10,247 bases of DNA from an uncultured Christensenella sp. (GTDB taxonomy: Bacteria; Bacillota; Clostridia; Christensenellales; Borkfalkiaceae), in assembly GCA_910578655.1 (NCBI GenBank), contig CAJTQE010000033.1, forward strand, positions 1-10,247, read 5' to 3'. The notes under the pieces are model-generated. The model was not told the origin of the DNA and did not search any database. It saw only the letters and a program-made list of their open reading frames with translations. Positions 1 through 4,384 of the stretch are shown here, in pieces. Position 1 is the stretch's first letter. Each line of letters begins with the position of its first letter. Made by a program: the position numbers and the translations under genes.

Positions 1-1
1 T

Positions 2-271
2 AACATGGTTAATAATATCTTGATTGAAGTTTTAGGTACAATCGCCGAACAGGAACGCATGAGCATTAAATTACGTCAAGCCGAAGGTATTGCCGCCGCA
101 CATGCTAAAGGTATTAAATTCGGTAGACCTAAAGCTAAATTACCGGAAAATTGGGACAGTGTTATCAAAGACTGGAAAGCCGGAAATATTACCGCCGTTC
201 ACGCTATGAAATTAACTAATACTAAACGCACTACTTTCTATAAATTAGTTAAATTAAATTGCGCAAATTAA
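2..271 (+). CDS. Serine recombinase (resolvase/invertase family), C-terminal part; runs off left edge
   Basis: This is the C-terminal part of a small serine recombinase. The frame is open to the first base, so the catalytic N-terminal domain probably lies outside the window. The visible part starts in the long E helix (IAEQERMSIKLRQAEGIAAA), followed by the GIKFGRPKA hinge typical of the resolvase family, then a C-terminal helix-turn-helix that would bind the crossover site (TAVHAMKL...RTTFYKLVK). The ATG at 5 is unlikely to be the true start, because it falls inside the conserved helix. It lies opposite to the phage operon and its stop is only three bases before the TA1 antisense promoter. 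It could be the phage's own recombinase, a resolvase of another element, or a neighbouring host gene; the window does not decide. Confidence 0.85.
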   Translation, partial: NMVNNILIEVLGTIAEQERMSIKLRQAEGIAAAHAKGIKFGRPKAKLPENWDSVIKDWKAGNITAVHAMKLTNTKRTTFYKLVKLNCAN

Positions 272-274
272 AAC

Positions 275-303
275 TTGACGTATATTTTTTGTCGTGTTAT
301 CAT
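275..303 (+). promoter_or_regulatory. Promoter of TA1 antisense RNA
   Basis: The -35 box TTGACG (275-280) and -10 box TATCAT (298-303) are separated by exactly 17 bases. Transcription should start near 310. The same hexamers with the same spacing recur at TA3 (1619-1647), which supports both. Confidence 0.75.
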
Positions 304-309
304 ATAAAT

Positions 310-408
310 AAATAAATAAATGGGGATACCGCTAATAGACGGCTGCCCGAAAATGTTTAAACTAATTGATTAGTCGCACACTTTGCTAGGGCGGGCGACT
401 ATTTTTTT
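310..408 (+). ncRNA. TA1 antisense RNA (predicted type I antitoxin)
   Basis: A predicted RNA of about 100 bases runs from the promoter at 275-303 to an intrinsic terminator at 371-408. It converges on the 22-residue toxin gene and its terminator stem overlaps the toxin stop codon, so it is complementary to the 3' part of the toxin mRNA. Its 5' part can fold into a hairpin around 323-347 (GGG/CCC and CCG/CGG pairs). It carries GGATACCG and then GGCT...CCCGAAA, both also found in the toxin mRNA leader in the same sense. The CCCGA stretch could pair with the toxin's UUGGG next to its Shine-Dalgarno. The RNA itself is an inference. Confidence 0.6.
371..408 (+). terminator. Terminator of TA1 antisense RNA
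   Basis: The 7-bp stem TAGTCGC (371-377) with GCGACTA (395-401) is followed by seven T residues (402-408). On the opposite strand the same bases encode the last two lysine codons and the TAG stop of the toxin peptide. Confidence 0.7.
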
Positions 409-467
409 ATAATAATTATTATGAACAAAATTAGAATTAAGTAAGCAATAATGAAAGTTTCGTCCAT
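399..467 (-). CDS. TA1 toxin: 22-residue hydrophobic peptide
   Basis: The peptide starts MDETFIIAYL, continues as an unbroken hydrophobic stretch rich in I and L, and ends in KK. One membrane-spanning segment fills residues 5-20, with an acidic N-terminus and a basic C-terminus. The ATG at 467 follows GGGAG with 9 bases of spacing. That Shine-Dalgarno is in a hairpin (477-494), a feature of type I toxin mRNAs that blocks translation. The gene has its own promoter (539-567) and a converging antisense RNA. A paralogue at 1741-1809 matches in 19 of 22 residues. It is shorter than Fst, Ldr or TxpA, and I cannot place it in a named family. By analogy it would act on the inner membrane. The two conserved copies argue against a chance ORF. 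Confidence 0.68.
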   Translation of the reverse strand: MDETFIIAYLILILFIIIIIKK

Positions 468-476
468 AAGTATCAT

Positions 477-494
477 CTCCCAACTTTCGGGAAG
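477..494 (-). promoter_or_regulatory. Hairpin masking the TA1 toxin Shine-Dalgarno
   Basis: In the toxin mRNA, CTTCC pairs with GGGAG (with one T-G wobble) across the loop CGAAAGTT, covering the ribosome binding site. In the TA3 paralogue the corresponding arms are CCTCC and GGAGG: both sides changed together, so pairing is kept. Confidence 0.65.
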
Positions 495-538
495 ATTTAG
501 CCGCCTAACCATTTATTAATGTCGGTATCCTTATATTT

Positions 539-567
539 AGAATAACATAAAATTAATTTACTCTCAA
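539..567 (-). promoter_or_regulatory. Promoter of TA1 toxin
   Basis: On the minus strand, the -35 box TTGAGA (567-562) and -10 box TATTCT (544-539) have 17-base spacing. The start would be near 532, giving a leader of about 65 bases before the toxin ATG. The -35 box lies inside the terminator-like hairpin just after the amidase stop codon. Confidence 0.6.
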
Positions 568-588
568 TGTATTGAGAGCATTTTTTTT
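561..588 (+). terminator. Plus-strand intrinsic terminator after TA1, abutting the amidase stop
   Basis: The 8-bp stem CTCTCAAT/ATTGAGAG has a two-base loop, then CA and eight T residues. It would stop plus-strand transcripts coming from the recombinase/TA1 side before they run antisense into the amidase. The T-run also contains the reverse complement of the end of the amidase gene. Confidence 0.65.
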
Positions 589-1270
589 ATTGAATTTTAT
601 TAGCAAAATTAATTAATAAATCCGGTAAATACTTTACAACATCGCAAGCCTTCAACCAATAATCTGGTGAATTTATGATTTTTGCATTTACTAAAACAGT
701 TAATGCTTGCTCGACGTTTTCAATTTTATCTATGTTTTTCACCTCCAAGTTAAACGATTTACAAATTGCATTTGTTATTGCCTTTGCAATTTTATCTTGA
801 TAATTATCTGATAACAAATTTTTATATTCGGTTTTAATAAAACCTGTTTCTACAAGTATAGCAGTCATTTTTGTTGCAGACAAAACATATAAATCCGGGC
901 GTTCTTTTACGCCTCTATCAAGCGTGCCTGTTGCTTCAATTAAGCTATCTTGAATACTTTGTGCAATATCTTTATTATTTCCGCGATAACTATATACAAG
1001 TGTTTCAATTTCTCTTGCAAAACCTGTACTTGAATTTACATGAATTGAAACAAATAAAATAGCATTGCAATTATTTGCAATGCTAGCCCTATCCTGCAAT
1101 GTTACAAAAACATCGGTTGTACGCGACATTACTGTTTCAATTCCGCAGGTTTTTAACATTTTTTCAAGTTTTAGTGCGATACTTAGCGCAATATCTTTTT
1201 CATAAATATTTCCGTTTACTGCGCCGGAATCTTTACCACCATGCCCTGCATCTATAAATATTTTCGCCAT
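587..1270 (-). CDS. N-acetylmuramoyl-L-alanine amidase (phage endolysin)
   Basis: This zinc amidase of the Amidase_3 type cuts the bond between N-acetylmuramic acid and L-alanine in peptidoglycan and would lyse the host with the holin at 1906-2175. The start at 1270 gives MAKIFIDAGHGG, preceded by GGAG with 7-base spacing. The longer frame from 1300 adds ten residues without a good ribosome site and overlaps the TA2 antisense promoter. Zinc and catalytic residues are visible: H10 (DAGHGG), E24 (YEKD), H77 (SIHVNS) and E141 (VETGF). The catalytic domain covers residues 3 to about 175. The C-terminal tail (VLVNAKIINSPDYWLKAC...YLPDLLINFAN) resembles the small wall-targeting or repeat end I associate with clostridial phage amidases. 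The total is 227 residues, normal for the family. No signal peptide is seen, consistent with holin-dependent export. Confidence 0.93.
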   Translation of the reverse strand: MAKIFIDAGHGGKDSGAVNGNIYEKDIALSIALKLEKMLKTCGIETVMSRTTDVFVTLQDRASIANNCNAILFVSIHVNSSTGFAREIETLVYSYRGNNKDIAQSIQDSLIEATGTLDRGVKERPDLYVLSATKMTAILVETGFIKTEYKNLLSDNYQDKIAKAITNAICKSFNLEVKNIDKIENVEQALTVLVNAKIINSPDYWLKACDVVKYLPDLLINFANKIQ

Positions 1271-1294
1271 TCCTTTGCTCCTTTTAAAATTTTC

Positions 1295-1324
1295 TTGCAT
1301 ATAATATTTAATTAGTTGTATAAT
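1295..1324 (+). promoter_or_regulatory. Promoter of TA2 antisense RNA
   Basis: The -35 box TTGCAT (1295-1300) and perfect -10 box TATAAT (1319-1324) are separated by 18 bases. The expected start is near 1331. It lies in the upstream region of the amidase gene and points away from it. Confidence 0.65.
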
Positions 1325-1350
1325 AAAAAAAGAGAAAGCGGTTAGCTTTC
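1325..1350 (-). terminator. Terminator of TA2 toxin mRNA
   Basis: On the minus strand the stem GAAAGC/GCTTTC (loop TAACC) is followed by TC and a run of seven T residues (1331-1325). This places the end of the toxin mRNA beyond the 5' end of the antisense RNA, so the antisense RNA would be complementary to the toxin transcript over its whole length. Confidence 0.6.
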
Positions 1351-1457
1351 CTTTTAGGTTCCGCCTTTTAGGCGGTGGCTCGCAGTAATTATAAAATTTT
1401 ACTTATGTTAATTATAACTACCGTTTGCCCTTGCGCGTGGGGCGGTAGTCTTTTTTT
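1331..1457 (+). ncRNA. TA2 antisense RNA (predicted type I antitoxin)
   Basis: A predicted RNA of about 125 bases runs from the promoter at 1295-1324 to a strong terminator at 1417-1457. It contains two 5' hairpins: AAAGC/GCTTT (1335-1349) and CCGCC/GGCGG (1361-1375). Immediately afterwards comes TGGCTCGC, which is also present in the toxin leader, where it pairs with the Shine-Dalgarno region. The antisense copy could therefore do the same in trans. The 3' part is fully complementary to the toxin 3' coding and untranslated region. Confidence 0.6.
1417..1457 (+). terminator. Terminator of TA2 antisense RNA
   Basis: The 7-bp stem ACTACCG (1417-1423) with CGGTAGT (1443-1449), possibly extended inside by CCC/GGG pairs, is followed by C and seven T residues. 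The toxin stop codon (1418-1420) lies inside the stem, as it does in TA1 and TA3. Confidence 0.75.
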
Positions 1458-1528
1458 ATGCTTTTATAAATCTTAAAAATTAAATCCATGAATTTAATTA
1501 TTAAGTCGAGAGCATTATATAAAGACAT
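1418..1528 (-). CDS. TA2 toxin: 36-residue TxpA/BsrG- or holin-like toxin peptide
   Basis: The peptide begins MSLYNALDLIIKFMDLIFK, has one hydrophobic helix at residues 3-22, and ends in a basic tail (KKDYRPTRKGKR). The MSxYxAL-L-I-F opening resembles the holin-like toxin family that includes TxpA and BsrG of Bacillus prophages; this is recognised by eye, not by search. The start at 1528 is set by GGAGG with 7-base spacing. The same frame is open further upstream to 1720, but that extension runs through the leader hairpin, its promoter and the TA3 antisense gene, and is not a gene. The peptide has its own promoter, a sequestered ribosome site and a converging antisense RNA. It would act at the cytoplasmic membrane. 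Confidence 0.72.
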   Translation of the reverse strand: MSLYNALDLIIKFMDLIFKIYKSIKKDYRPTRKGKR

Positions 1529-1530
1529 TC

Positions 1531-1558
1531 GCTCACCTCCTCTTTCGAGGTCGCGAGC
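1531..1558 (-). promoter_or_regulatory. Hairpin masking the TA2 toxin Shine-Dalgarno
   Basis: In the toxin mRNA, GCTCGC pairs with GGTGAGC bases and CCTC pairs with GAGG, with one 2x2 mismatch between them and a GAAA tetraloop (GNRA type) at the tip. Ten pairs in all, counting one G-U, bury the entire GGAGGTGA ribosome site. This is the best of the four masking hairpins. Confidence 0.75.
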
Positions 1559-1586
1559 CACCACCCTATCGGCAAGAACCCACTTT

Positions 1587-1595
1587 AGTATACCA
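1587..1595 (-). promoter_or_regulatory. Extended -10 promoter of TA2 toxin
   Basis: The minus strand reads TGGTATACT, which is a TGn extended -10 with TATACT. No convincing -35 is seen 17 bases upstream (ATTTTT). Transcription should start near 1580, giving a leader of about 50 bases. It is back to back with the TA3 antisense promoter at 1619. Confidence 0.55.
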
Positions 1596-1618
1596 TAATT
1601 AATTATTTTAAAAATATA

Positions 1619-1647
1619 TTGACGTATAAATTTTATTATGTTATCAT
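1619..1647 (+). promoter_or_regulatory. Promoter of TA3 antisense RNA
   Basis: The -35 box TTGACG (1619-1624) and -10 box TATCAT (1642-1647) are separated by 17 bases, the same hexamers and spacing as at TA1. The expected start is near 1654. Confidence 0.75.
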
Positions 1648-1653
1648 ATAAAT

Positions 1654-1750
1654 ATAAATCGGACATTGTCTGTAGACGGTTGTTCCCGAAAAAAATTGGT
1701 AAAACTAAAAATATAGCCACCGCATTTTAGGGACGGGCGGCTATTTTTTT
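1654..1750 (+). ncRNA. TA3 antisense RNA (predicted type I antitoxin)
   Basis: This is the paralogue of the TA1 antisense RNA, about 97 bases long and ending at the terminator at 1714-1750. Its 5' end has GGACATTGTC (1661-1670) and ACGGTTGTTCCCGAA (1676-1690). The toxin leader of the same locus carries the identical GGACATTGTC and the related GCGGTTGTT, whereas TA1 has different sequences at these places. UUCCCGA could pair with UUGGGAG at the toxin ribosome site (7 pairs, two of them G-U). GACATTGTC is nearly its own reverse complement, so two copies could also kiss. Confidence 0.6.
1714..1750 (+). terminator. Terminator of TA3 antisense RNA
   Basis: The stem TAGCC (1714-1718) with GGCTA (1739-1743), with further CCG/CGG pairing possible inside, is followed by seven T residues (1744-1750). 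As in TA1, the T-run is the reverse complement of the toxin's two lysine codons and the stem holds its stop. Confidence 0.65.
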
Positions 1751-1809
1751 ATAATAATTATTATGAACAAAATTAAGATTAAATAAGAGATAATAAAATC
1801 TTCGTTCAT
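1741..1809 (-). CDS. TA3 toxin: 22-residue hydrophobic peptide (paralogue of TA1)
   Basis: The peptide starts MNEDFIISYL, then has the same I/L-rich membrane stretch and KK end as TA1. It differs from TA1 only at residues 2 (N for D), 4 (D for T) and 8 (S for A). The last ten codons are identical in DNA. The start follows GGGAGG at 8-base spacing, and this ribosome site is masked by the hairpin at 1818-1836. The gene lies directly downstream of the holin and has its own promoter, so it can be expressed from the prophage without the late operon. It is a predicted membrane-acting type I toxin with no named family recognised. Confidence 0.68.
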   Translation of the reverse strand: MNEDFIISYLILILFIIIIIKK

Positions 1810-1817
1810 AAGAGCCA

Positions 1818-1836
1818 CCTCCCAACTTTCAGGAGG
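1818..1836 (-). promoter_or_regulatory. Hairpin masking the TA3 toxin Shine-Dalgarno
   Basis: CCTCC (1836-1832) pairs perfectly with the ribosome site GGAGG (1822-1818) across a nine-base loop. Compared with TA1 the two arms have changed together while the loop GAAAGTT is kept. Confidence 0.7.
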
Positions 1837-1880
1837 ATTAACAACCGCCTACCGTTTTTGATGACAATGTCCTTAATTTA

Positions 1881-1909
1881 ATTTTAACATAGAAGCAAGC
1901 TTAATTCAA
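1881..1909 (-). promoter_or_regulatory. Promoter of TA3 toxin
   Basis: On the minus strand, the -35 box TTGAAT (1909-1904) and -10 box TAAAAT (1886-1881) have 17-base spacing. The start would be near 1874. The -35 box overlaps the stop codon of the holin gene. Confidence 0.6.
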
Positions 1910-2175
1910 TTCGGATTAACATAACCCAACGCTCTTAAACTATCAGATAAACCTTTAGTTGTCGGGTCATTAATCGTATTGAAAACGTTAATAAAAATCA
2001 AGCCAAGTATGTAAGGATTTTTAAGTGCGTTTAAAAATAAATCAAAGACTGATTTCCACGAAGTTAAATCTTTAAAATTTAAGCCGTAGTAAACCAAAAC
2101 CGGACTTGCTACGGCTAAAAATATTTGCAGCCACCAAACTGGATTATGAAATCTCACTTGCCAATTTATCTCCAT
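1906..2175 (-). CDS. Phage holin, phi LC3 type (Phage_holin_1)
   Basis: This small membrane protein would form lesions that let the endolysin reach the cell wall. Its 89 residues have the features of the phi LC3 holin family: the opening INWQVRFHNPVWW, a first hydrophobic segment at about 14-31 (WLQIFLAVASPVLVYYGL), a second at about 55-66 (YILGLIFINVF), and the conserved C-terminal NDPTTKGLSDSLRALGY. The ATG at 2175 is preceded by GGAGG lying inside the last codons of the small XkdX-like gene upstream. The usual holin-endolysin pair is split here by TA3 and TA2. Confidence 0.92.
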   Translation of the reverse strand: MEINWQVRFHNPVWWLQIFLAVASPVLVYYGLNFKDLTSWKSVFDLFLNALKNPYILGLIFINVFNTINDPTTKGLSDSLRALGYVNPN

Positions 2176-2177
2176 TA

Positions 2178-2321
2178 TTAAGCCTCCATCATTTTCAATA
2201 ATTCTTGATAATTTTCGTTTGTAATTCTATTGCATAAAAGAAAAATATCCATTTTGTTTAACAAATCTTCTTTGTTGTATTTGCCATTTTCAATTAATTT
2301 TTTTAACCTATCAAATGTCAT
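2178..2321 (-). CDS. XkdX-like small phage protein, copy 2
   Basis: This 47-residue protein begins MTFDRLKKLIENGKYNKEDL and contains the XkdX-type pattern of a start helix, YN, then ITNENYQELLKMM. In PBSX-like phages XkdX sits between the fibre genes and the lysis genes; its exact job is unknown. GGAGG lies 7 bases before the ATG. The end of the gene (GATGGAGGCT) supplies the ribosome site of the holin. The copy at 3301-3447 is nearly identical at DNA level. Confidence 0.85.
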   Translation of the reverse strand: MTFDRLKKLIENGKYNKEDLLNKMDIFLLCNRITNENYQELLKMMEA

Positions 2322-2332
2322 AATTTTACCTC

Positions 2333-2533
2333 CTAAACATTTAATTCAGACAAACATACAAGATATTCAACGTTTAAAGCTGTGTCTAAAGTTGCCTGTT
2401 CGATATCAGATAATTTTTTTTCTTCAACGTCAAAAATTTCTTCAACAGGTTTTAAATATTTAACAGTTGCACCACTTTCATAAGTTTCAACGATGTAAGT
2501 ATTACCGTTTTCAATAACTTCAGTTTTATTCAT
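2333..2533 (-). CDS. Small phage protein of unknown function in the fibre module
   Basis: This 66-residue protein begins MNKTEVIENGNTYIVETYE and is acidic in its middle part. GGAGG precedes the ATG with good spacing. It lies between tail fibre 2 and XkdX copy 2, where PBSX-type phages carry small XkdW-like genes, but I do not recognise the family with certainty. A decayed relative of its first 18 codons lies at 3482-3538 after tail fibre 1. Confidence 0.75.
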   Translation of the reverse strand: MNKTEVIENGNTYIVETYESGATVKYLKPVEEIFDVEEKKLSDIEQATLDTALNVEYLVCLSELNV

Positions 2534-2545
2534 ATTTTTTACCTC

Positions 2546-3301
2546 CTAATCTAATGTATAACGAATAAAAACTCTTGTAGTTTCTAATTTATAATCTGCT
2601 GTTTTGACATATATTTTTAAATTATTTTCAAAACGAATTGGCTTAGCAGTTGTAGCTACTCTAATAGATGCTGAAGAAGTAGAATCAACGTTACTTTCTT
2701 GTTCGTTACTACCTAATTCCAAATCAGTCAGTACATAATTAAAATTTCCACCATAACTACTAGCATACATGTGGTAGTTTATAGAGCTTGAAGTAAAATA
2801 AGGTGTAAATTCAATAGATGTTAGAAGTCCACTTCCGTAACATATATTTGTATTTGTGTTATTAGTTCTTCGTACATGAGTATGGTTAAAAATAATATCG
2901 CCGTCAACAATTATTTTTACATTGCCAGATACCTCTAAATCTGAATTTTGAGCCATTCCCATAATGTAGCGGCAAGTATATAAATATCCAGCACCTTGAA
3001 TATTAAAGAAAAGTTTTTCAGAGTTTTCTGCCATGTTAAAGCTTGTGGTTTGCATTTTTATTTCATCATATTTTTGTGGGCTAGCTTTTACGATTTTTTC
3101 AATATCTGCACTGATTGTATTTAATTTAGTAGCTAATTCTTGAATGCTAGTTTCTTTTGCAAAATTATTAGTTGAAGCATTATCTAATTTATTTGCTAAA
3201 GCGTTGTCAATAATATCTGCATTAGAGTTAAAAACATTGATGTTATATTTTTCGTCTTCATTTGGTTTTTCTAAATTATAGTTTTCAGTAAAGTTCGCCA
3301 T
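2546..3301 (-). CDS. Tail fibre protein 2 (receptor-binding candidate)
   Basis: The 251-residue protein has an N-terminus (TENYNLEKPNEDEKYNINVFN, then NADIIDNALANKLD) matching the baseplate-attachment start common in phage tail fibres of Bacillota. A possible coiled-coil or helical linker (about 45-75) follows, then a beta-rich, S/T/N-rich C-terminal domain likely to bind the host surface. The start is fixed by GGAGG in the end of XkdX copy 1, and the ATG overlaps that gene's stop by one base. It is a paralogue of tail fibre 1 (3548-4384): the N-terminal part and the final YTLD are alike while the binding domains differ. Confidence 0.8.
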   Translation of the reverse strand: MANFTENYNLEKPNEDEKYNINVFNSNADIIDNALANKLDNASTNNFAKETSIQELATKLNTISADIEKIVKASPQKYDEIKMQTTSFNMAENSEKLFFNIQGAGYLYTCRYIMGMAQNSDLEVSGNVKIIVDGDIIFNHTHVRRTNNTNTNICYGSGLLTSIEFTPYFTSSSINYHMYASSYGGNFNYVLTDLELGSNEQESNVDSTSSASIRVATTAKPIRFENNLKIYVKTADYKLETTRVFIRYTLD

Positions 3302-3447
3302 TAATTAGCCTCCATCATTTTTAAAAGTTCTTGATAATTTTCATTTGTGATTCTGTTGCATAAAAGAAAAATATCCATTTTATTTAACAAATCTTCTTTG
3401 TTGTATTTACCATTTTCAATTAATTTTCTTAATCTCTCAAAAGTCAT
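3301..3447 (-). CDS. XkdX-like small phage protein, copy 1
   Basis: This 48-residue protein begins MTFERLRKLIENGKYNKEDL. It is almost the same as the copy at 2178-2321, with one extra asparagine before the stop. GGAGG precedes the ATG. Its stop overlaps the start of tail fibre 2 (TAATG), and its last codons hold that gene's ribosome site. The doubled gene marks a duplicated fibre module. Confidence 0.85.
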   Translation of the reverse strand: MTFERLRKLIENGKYNKEDLLNKMDIFLLCNRITNENYQELLKMMEAN

Positions 3448-3481
3448 GATTTTACCTCCTAAATATTTAATTTAAGTCAAT

Positions 3482-3538
3482 TTAATAAATATCAATGATA
3501 AGAGTTTTATTATTTATAAAAATTTCTGTTTCATTTAT
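3482..3538 (-). pseudogene. Remnant of the small fibre-module gene
   Basis: Between tail fibre 1 and XkdX copy 1, where the second module has a 66-residue gene, this frame reads INETEIFINNKTLIIDIY and then TAA. It lines up without gaps with the first 18 residues of the gene at 2333-2533 (MNKTEVIENGNTYIVETY). The start codon is ATA instead of ATG and the rest is lost. The likeness is modest (7 identical residues), but position and phase agree. Confidence 0.5.
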
Positions 3539-3547
3539 GCTTGTATT

Positions 3548-4384
3548 TTAGTCTAATGTATAACCTAAATTAATTGTTGAATAAAGACTATCACTCGCTA
3601 TTTCAGTGTTAGCAGTTACTGAAACAATAATTTTATTTTTAAATATTGCTGATTTATCGGATACTAATGAATATGTTTTTGACGAATTATTAGCACCAAC
3701 AAGGTCATTTATTTCACCTTTCCAAATTAATTGATTAGAATATATAGTTTCTGTATGTGTAGTTCCTTTCAATACATAACGAGCGCCAGCATTTTGATAA
3801 GAAAAATAGAAAGAATCTAAAGCTAAGAAATTTCCATATACAGAGTATTCGCCACCAACAGCAGTTCCAGGGTCTGATCTAGTAGCTGTAATAGTAAAAA
3901 TAGTAGCATCATCTATTATTAATTTTGCGGTTATAGATGCTCCAGTATTATTGTAATGACCAGGACATATTTGAGAATAAAAATAATGTAATTTACCAGA
4001 ACCTTGTATATTAAATACTTCAATTGTCTCTGCTTTAGGGTGAAAACTTGTTGATTGGTATACCGGAAATAATAGTTTTTCGTTTTGACTTAAATTGTTT
4101 TGGATAGTATTTAGTTTTGAAAAAACACTTGAAGTACCTTCATCACTATAATTTCCAATTTTATTACTTAAATTTTGCAAACTAGTTTCTTTAGCATTTG
4201 TATTAACTTTTGTAATAATTTCTTGAACGCTAGCTTCTTTAGCGAGATTGTCAGTAGAATTGACATCTAATTTACTAGCCAAAGCTTTATCAATAATATC
4301 AGCATTGCCATTAAAATCGTTGACATCGAAAAAATCATTAGGATAAGGCTTTTTCAAATTATAATTTTCAGTGTAATCACTCAT
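3548..4384 (-). CDS. Tail fibre protein 1 (receptor-binding candidate)
   Basis: The 278-residue protein starts MSDYTENYNLKKPYPNDFFD, then NADIIDKALASKLD, the same attachment region as tail fibre 2. A helical stretch with near-repeats (LAKEASVQEI, NAKETSLQNL) covers about residues 45-100 and suggests a trimeric coiled-coil shaft. The C-terminal part is beta-rich and ends in GYTLD. The start overlaps the DUF2313 stop by one base, so the two are translationally coupled. No chaperone gene was seen beside it. Confidence 0.8.
   Translation of the reverse strand: MSDYTENYNLKKPYPNDFFDVNDFNGNADIIDKALASKLDVNSTDNLAKEASVQEIITKVNTNAKETSLQNLSNKIGNYSDEGTSSVFSKLNTIQNNLSQNEKLLFPVYQSTSFHPKAETIEVFNIQGSGKLHYFYSQICPGHYNNTGASITAKLIIDDATIFTITATRSDPGTAVGGEYSVYGNFLALDSFYFSYQNAGARYVLKGTTHTETIYSNQLIWKGEINDLVGANNSSKTYSLVSDKSAIFKNKIIVSVTANTEIASDSLYSTINLGYTLD

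Noticed and set aside
1300..1305. TATAAT at 1300-1305 as the TA2 antisense -10 box.
   Set aside because: The TATAAT at 1319-1324 has a TTGCAT box 18 bases upstream, while the earlier copy has no acceptable -35. It may add a weak start but is not the best choice.
1529..1720. Long minus-strand frame upstream of the TA2 toxin start, giving a 100-residue protein.
   Set aside because: The upstream part runs through the toxin leader hairpin, its promoter and the TA3 antisense gene, and has no ribosome site at its first ATG. The strong site at 1536-1540 points to the 36-residue product.
275..1909. The repeated hairpin-rich blocks at TA1 and TA3 as CRISPR repeats, attachment sites or an insertion sequence.
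   Set aside because: There are only two copies, with promoters, terminators and a conserved reading frame. No regular spacers, transposase or target duplications were seen.
2..4384. Fibre phase variation by inversion, suggested by a serine recombinase and two fibre genes.
   Set aside because: Both fibres are intact and point the same way, each with its own ribosome site. I found no inverted pair of crossover sites around them, and the recombinase lies beyond the lysis genes.
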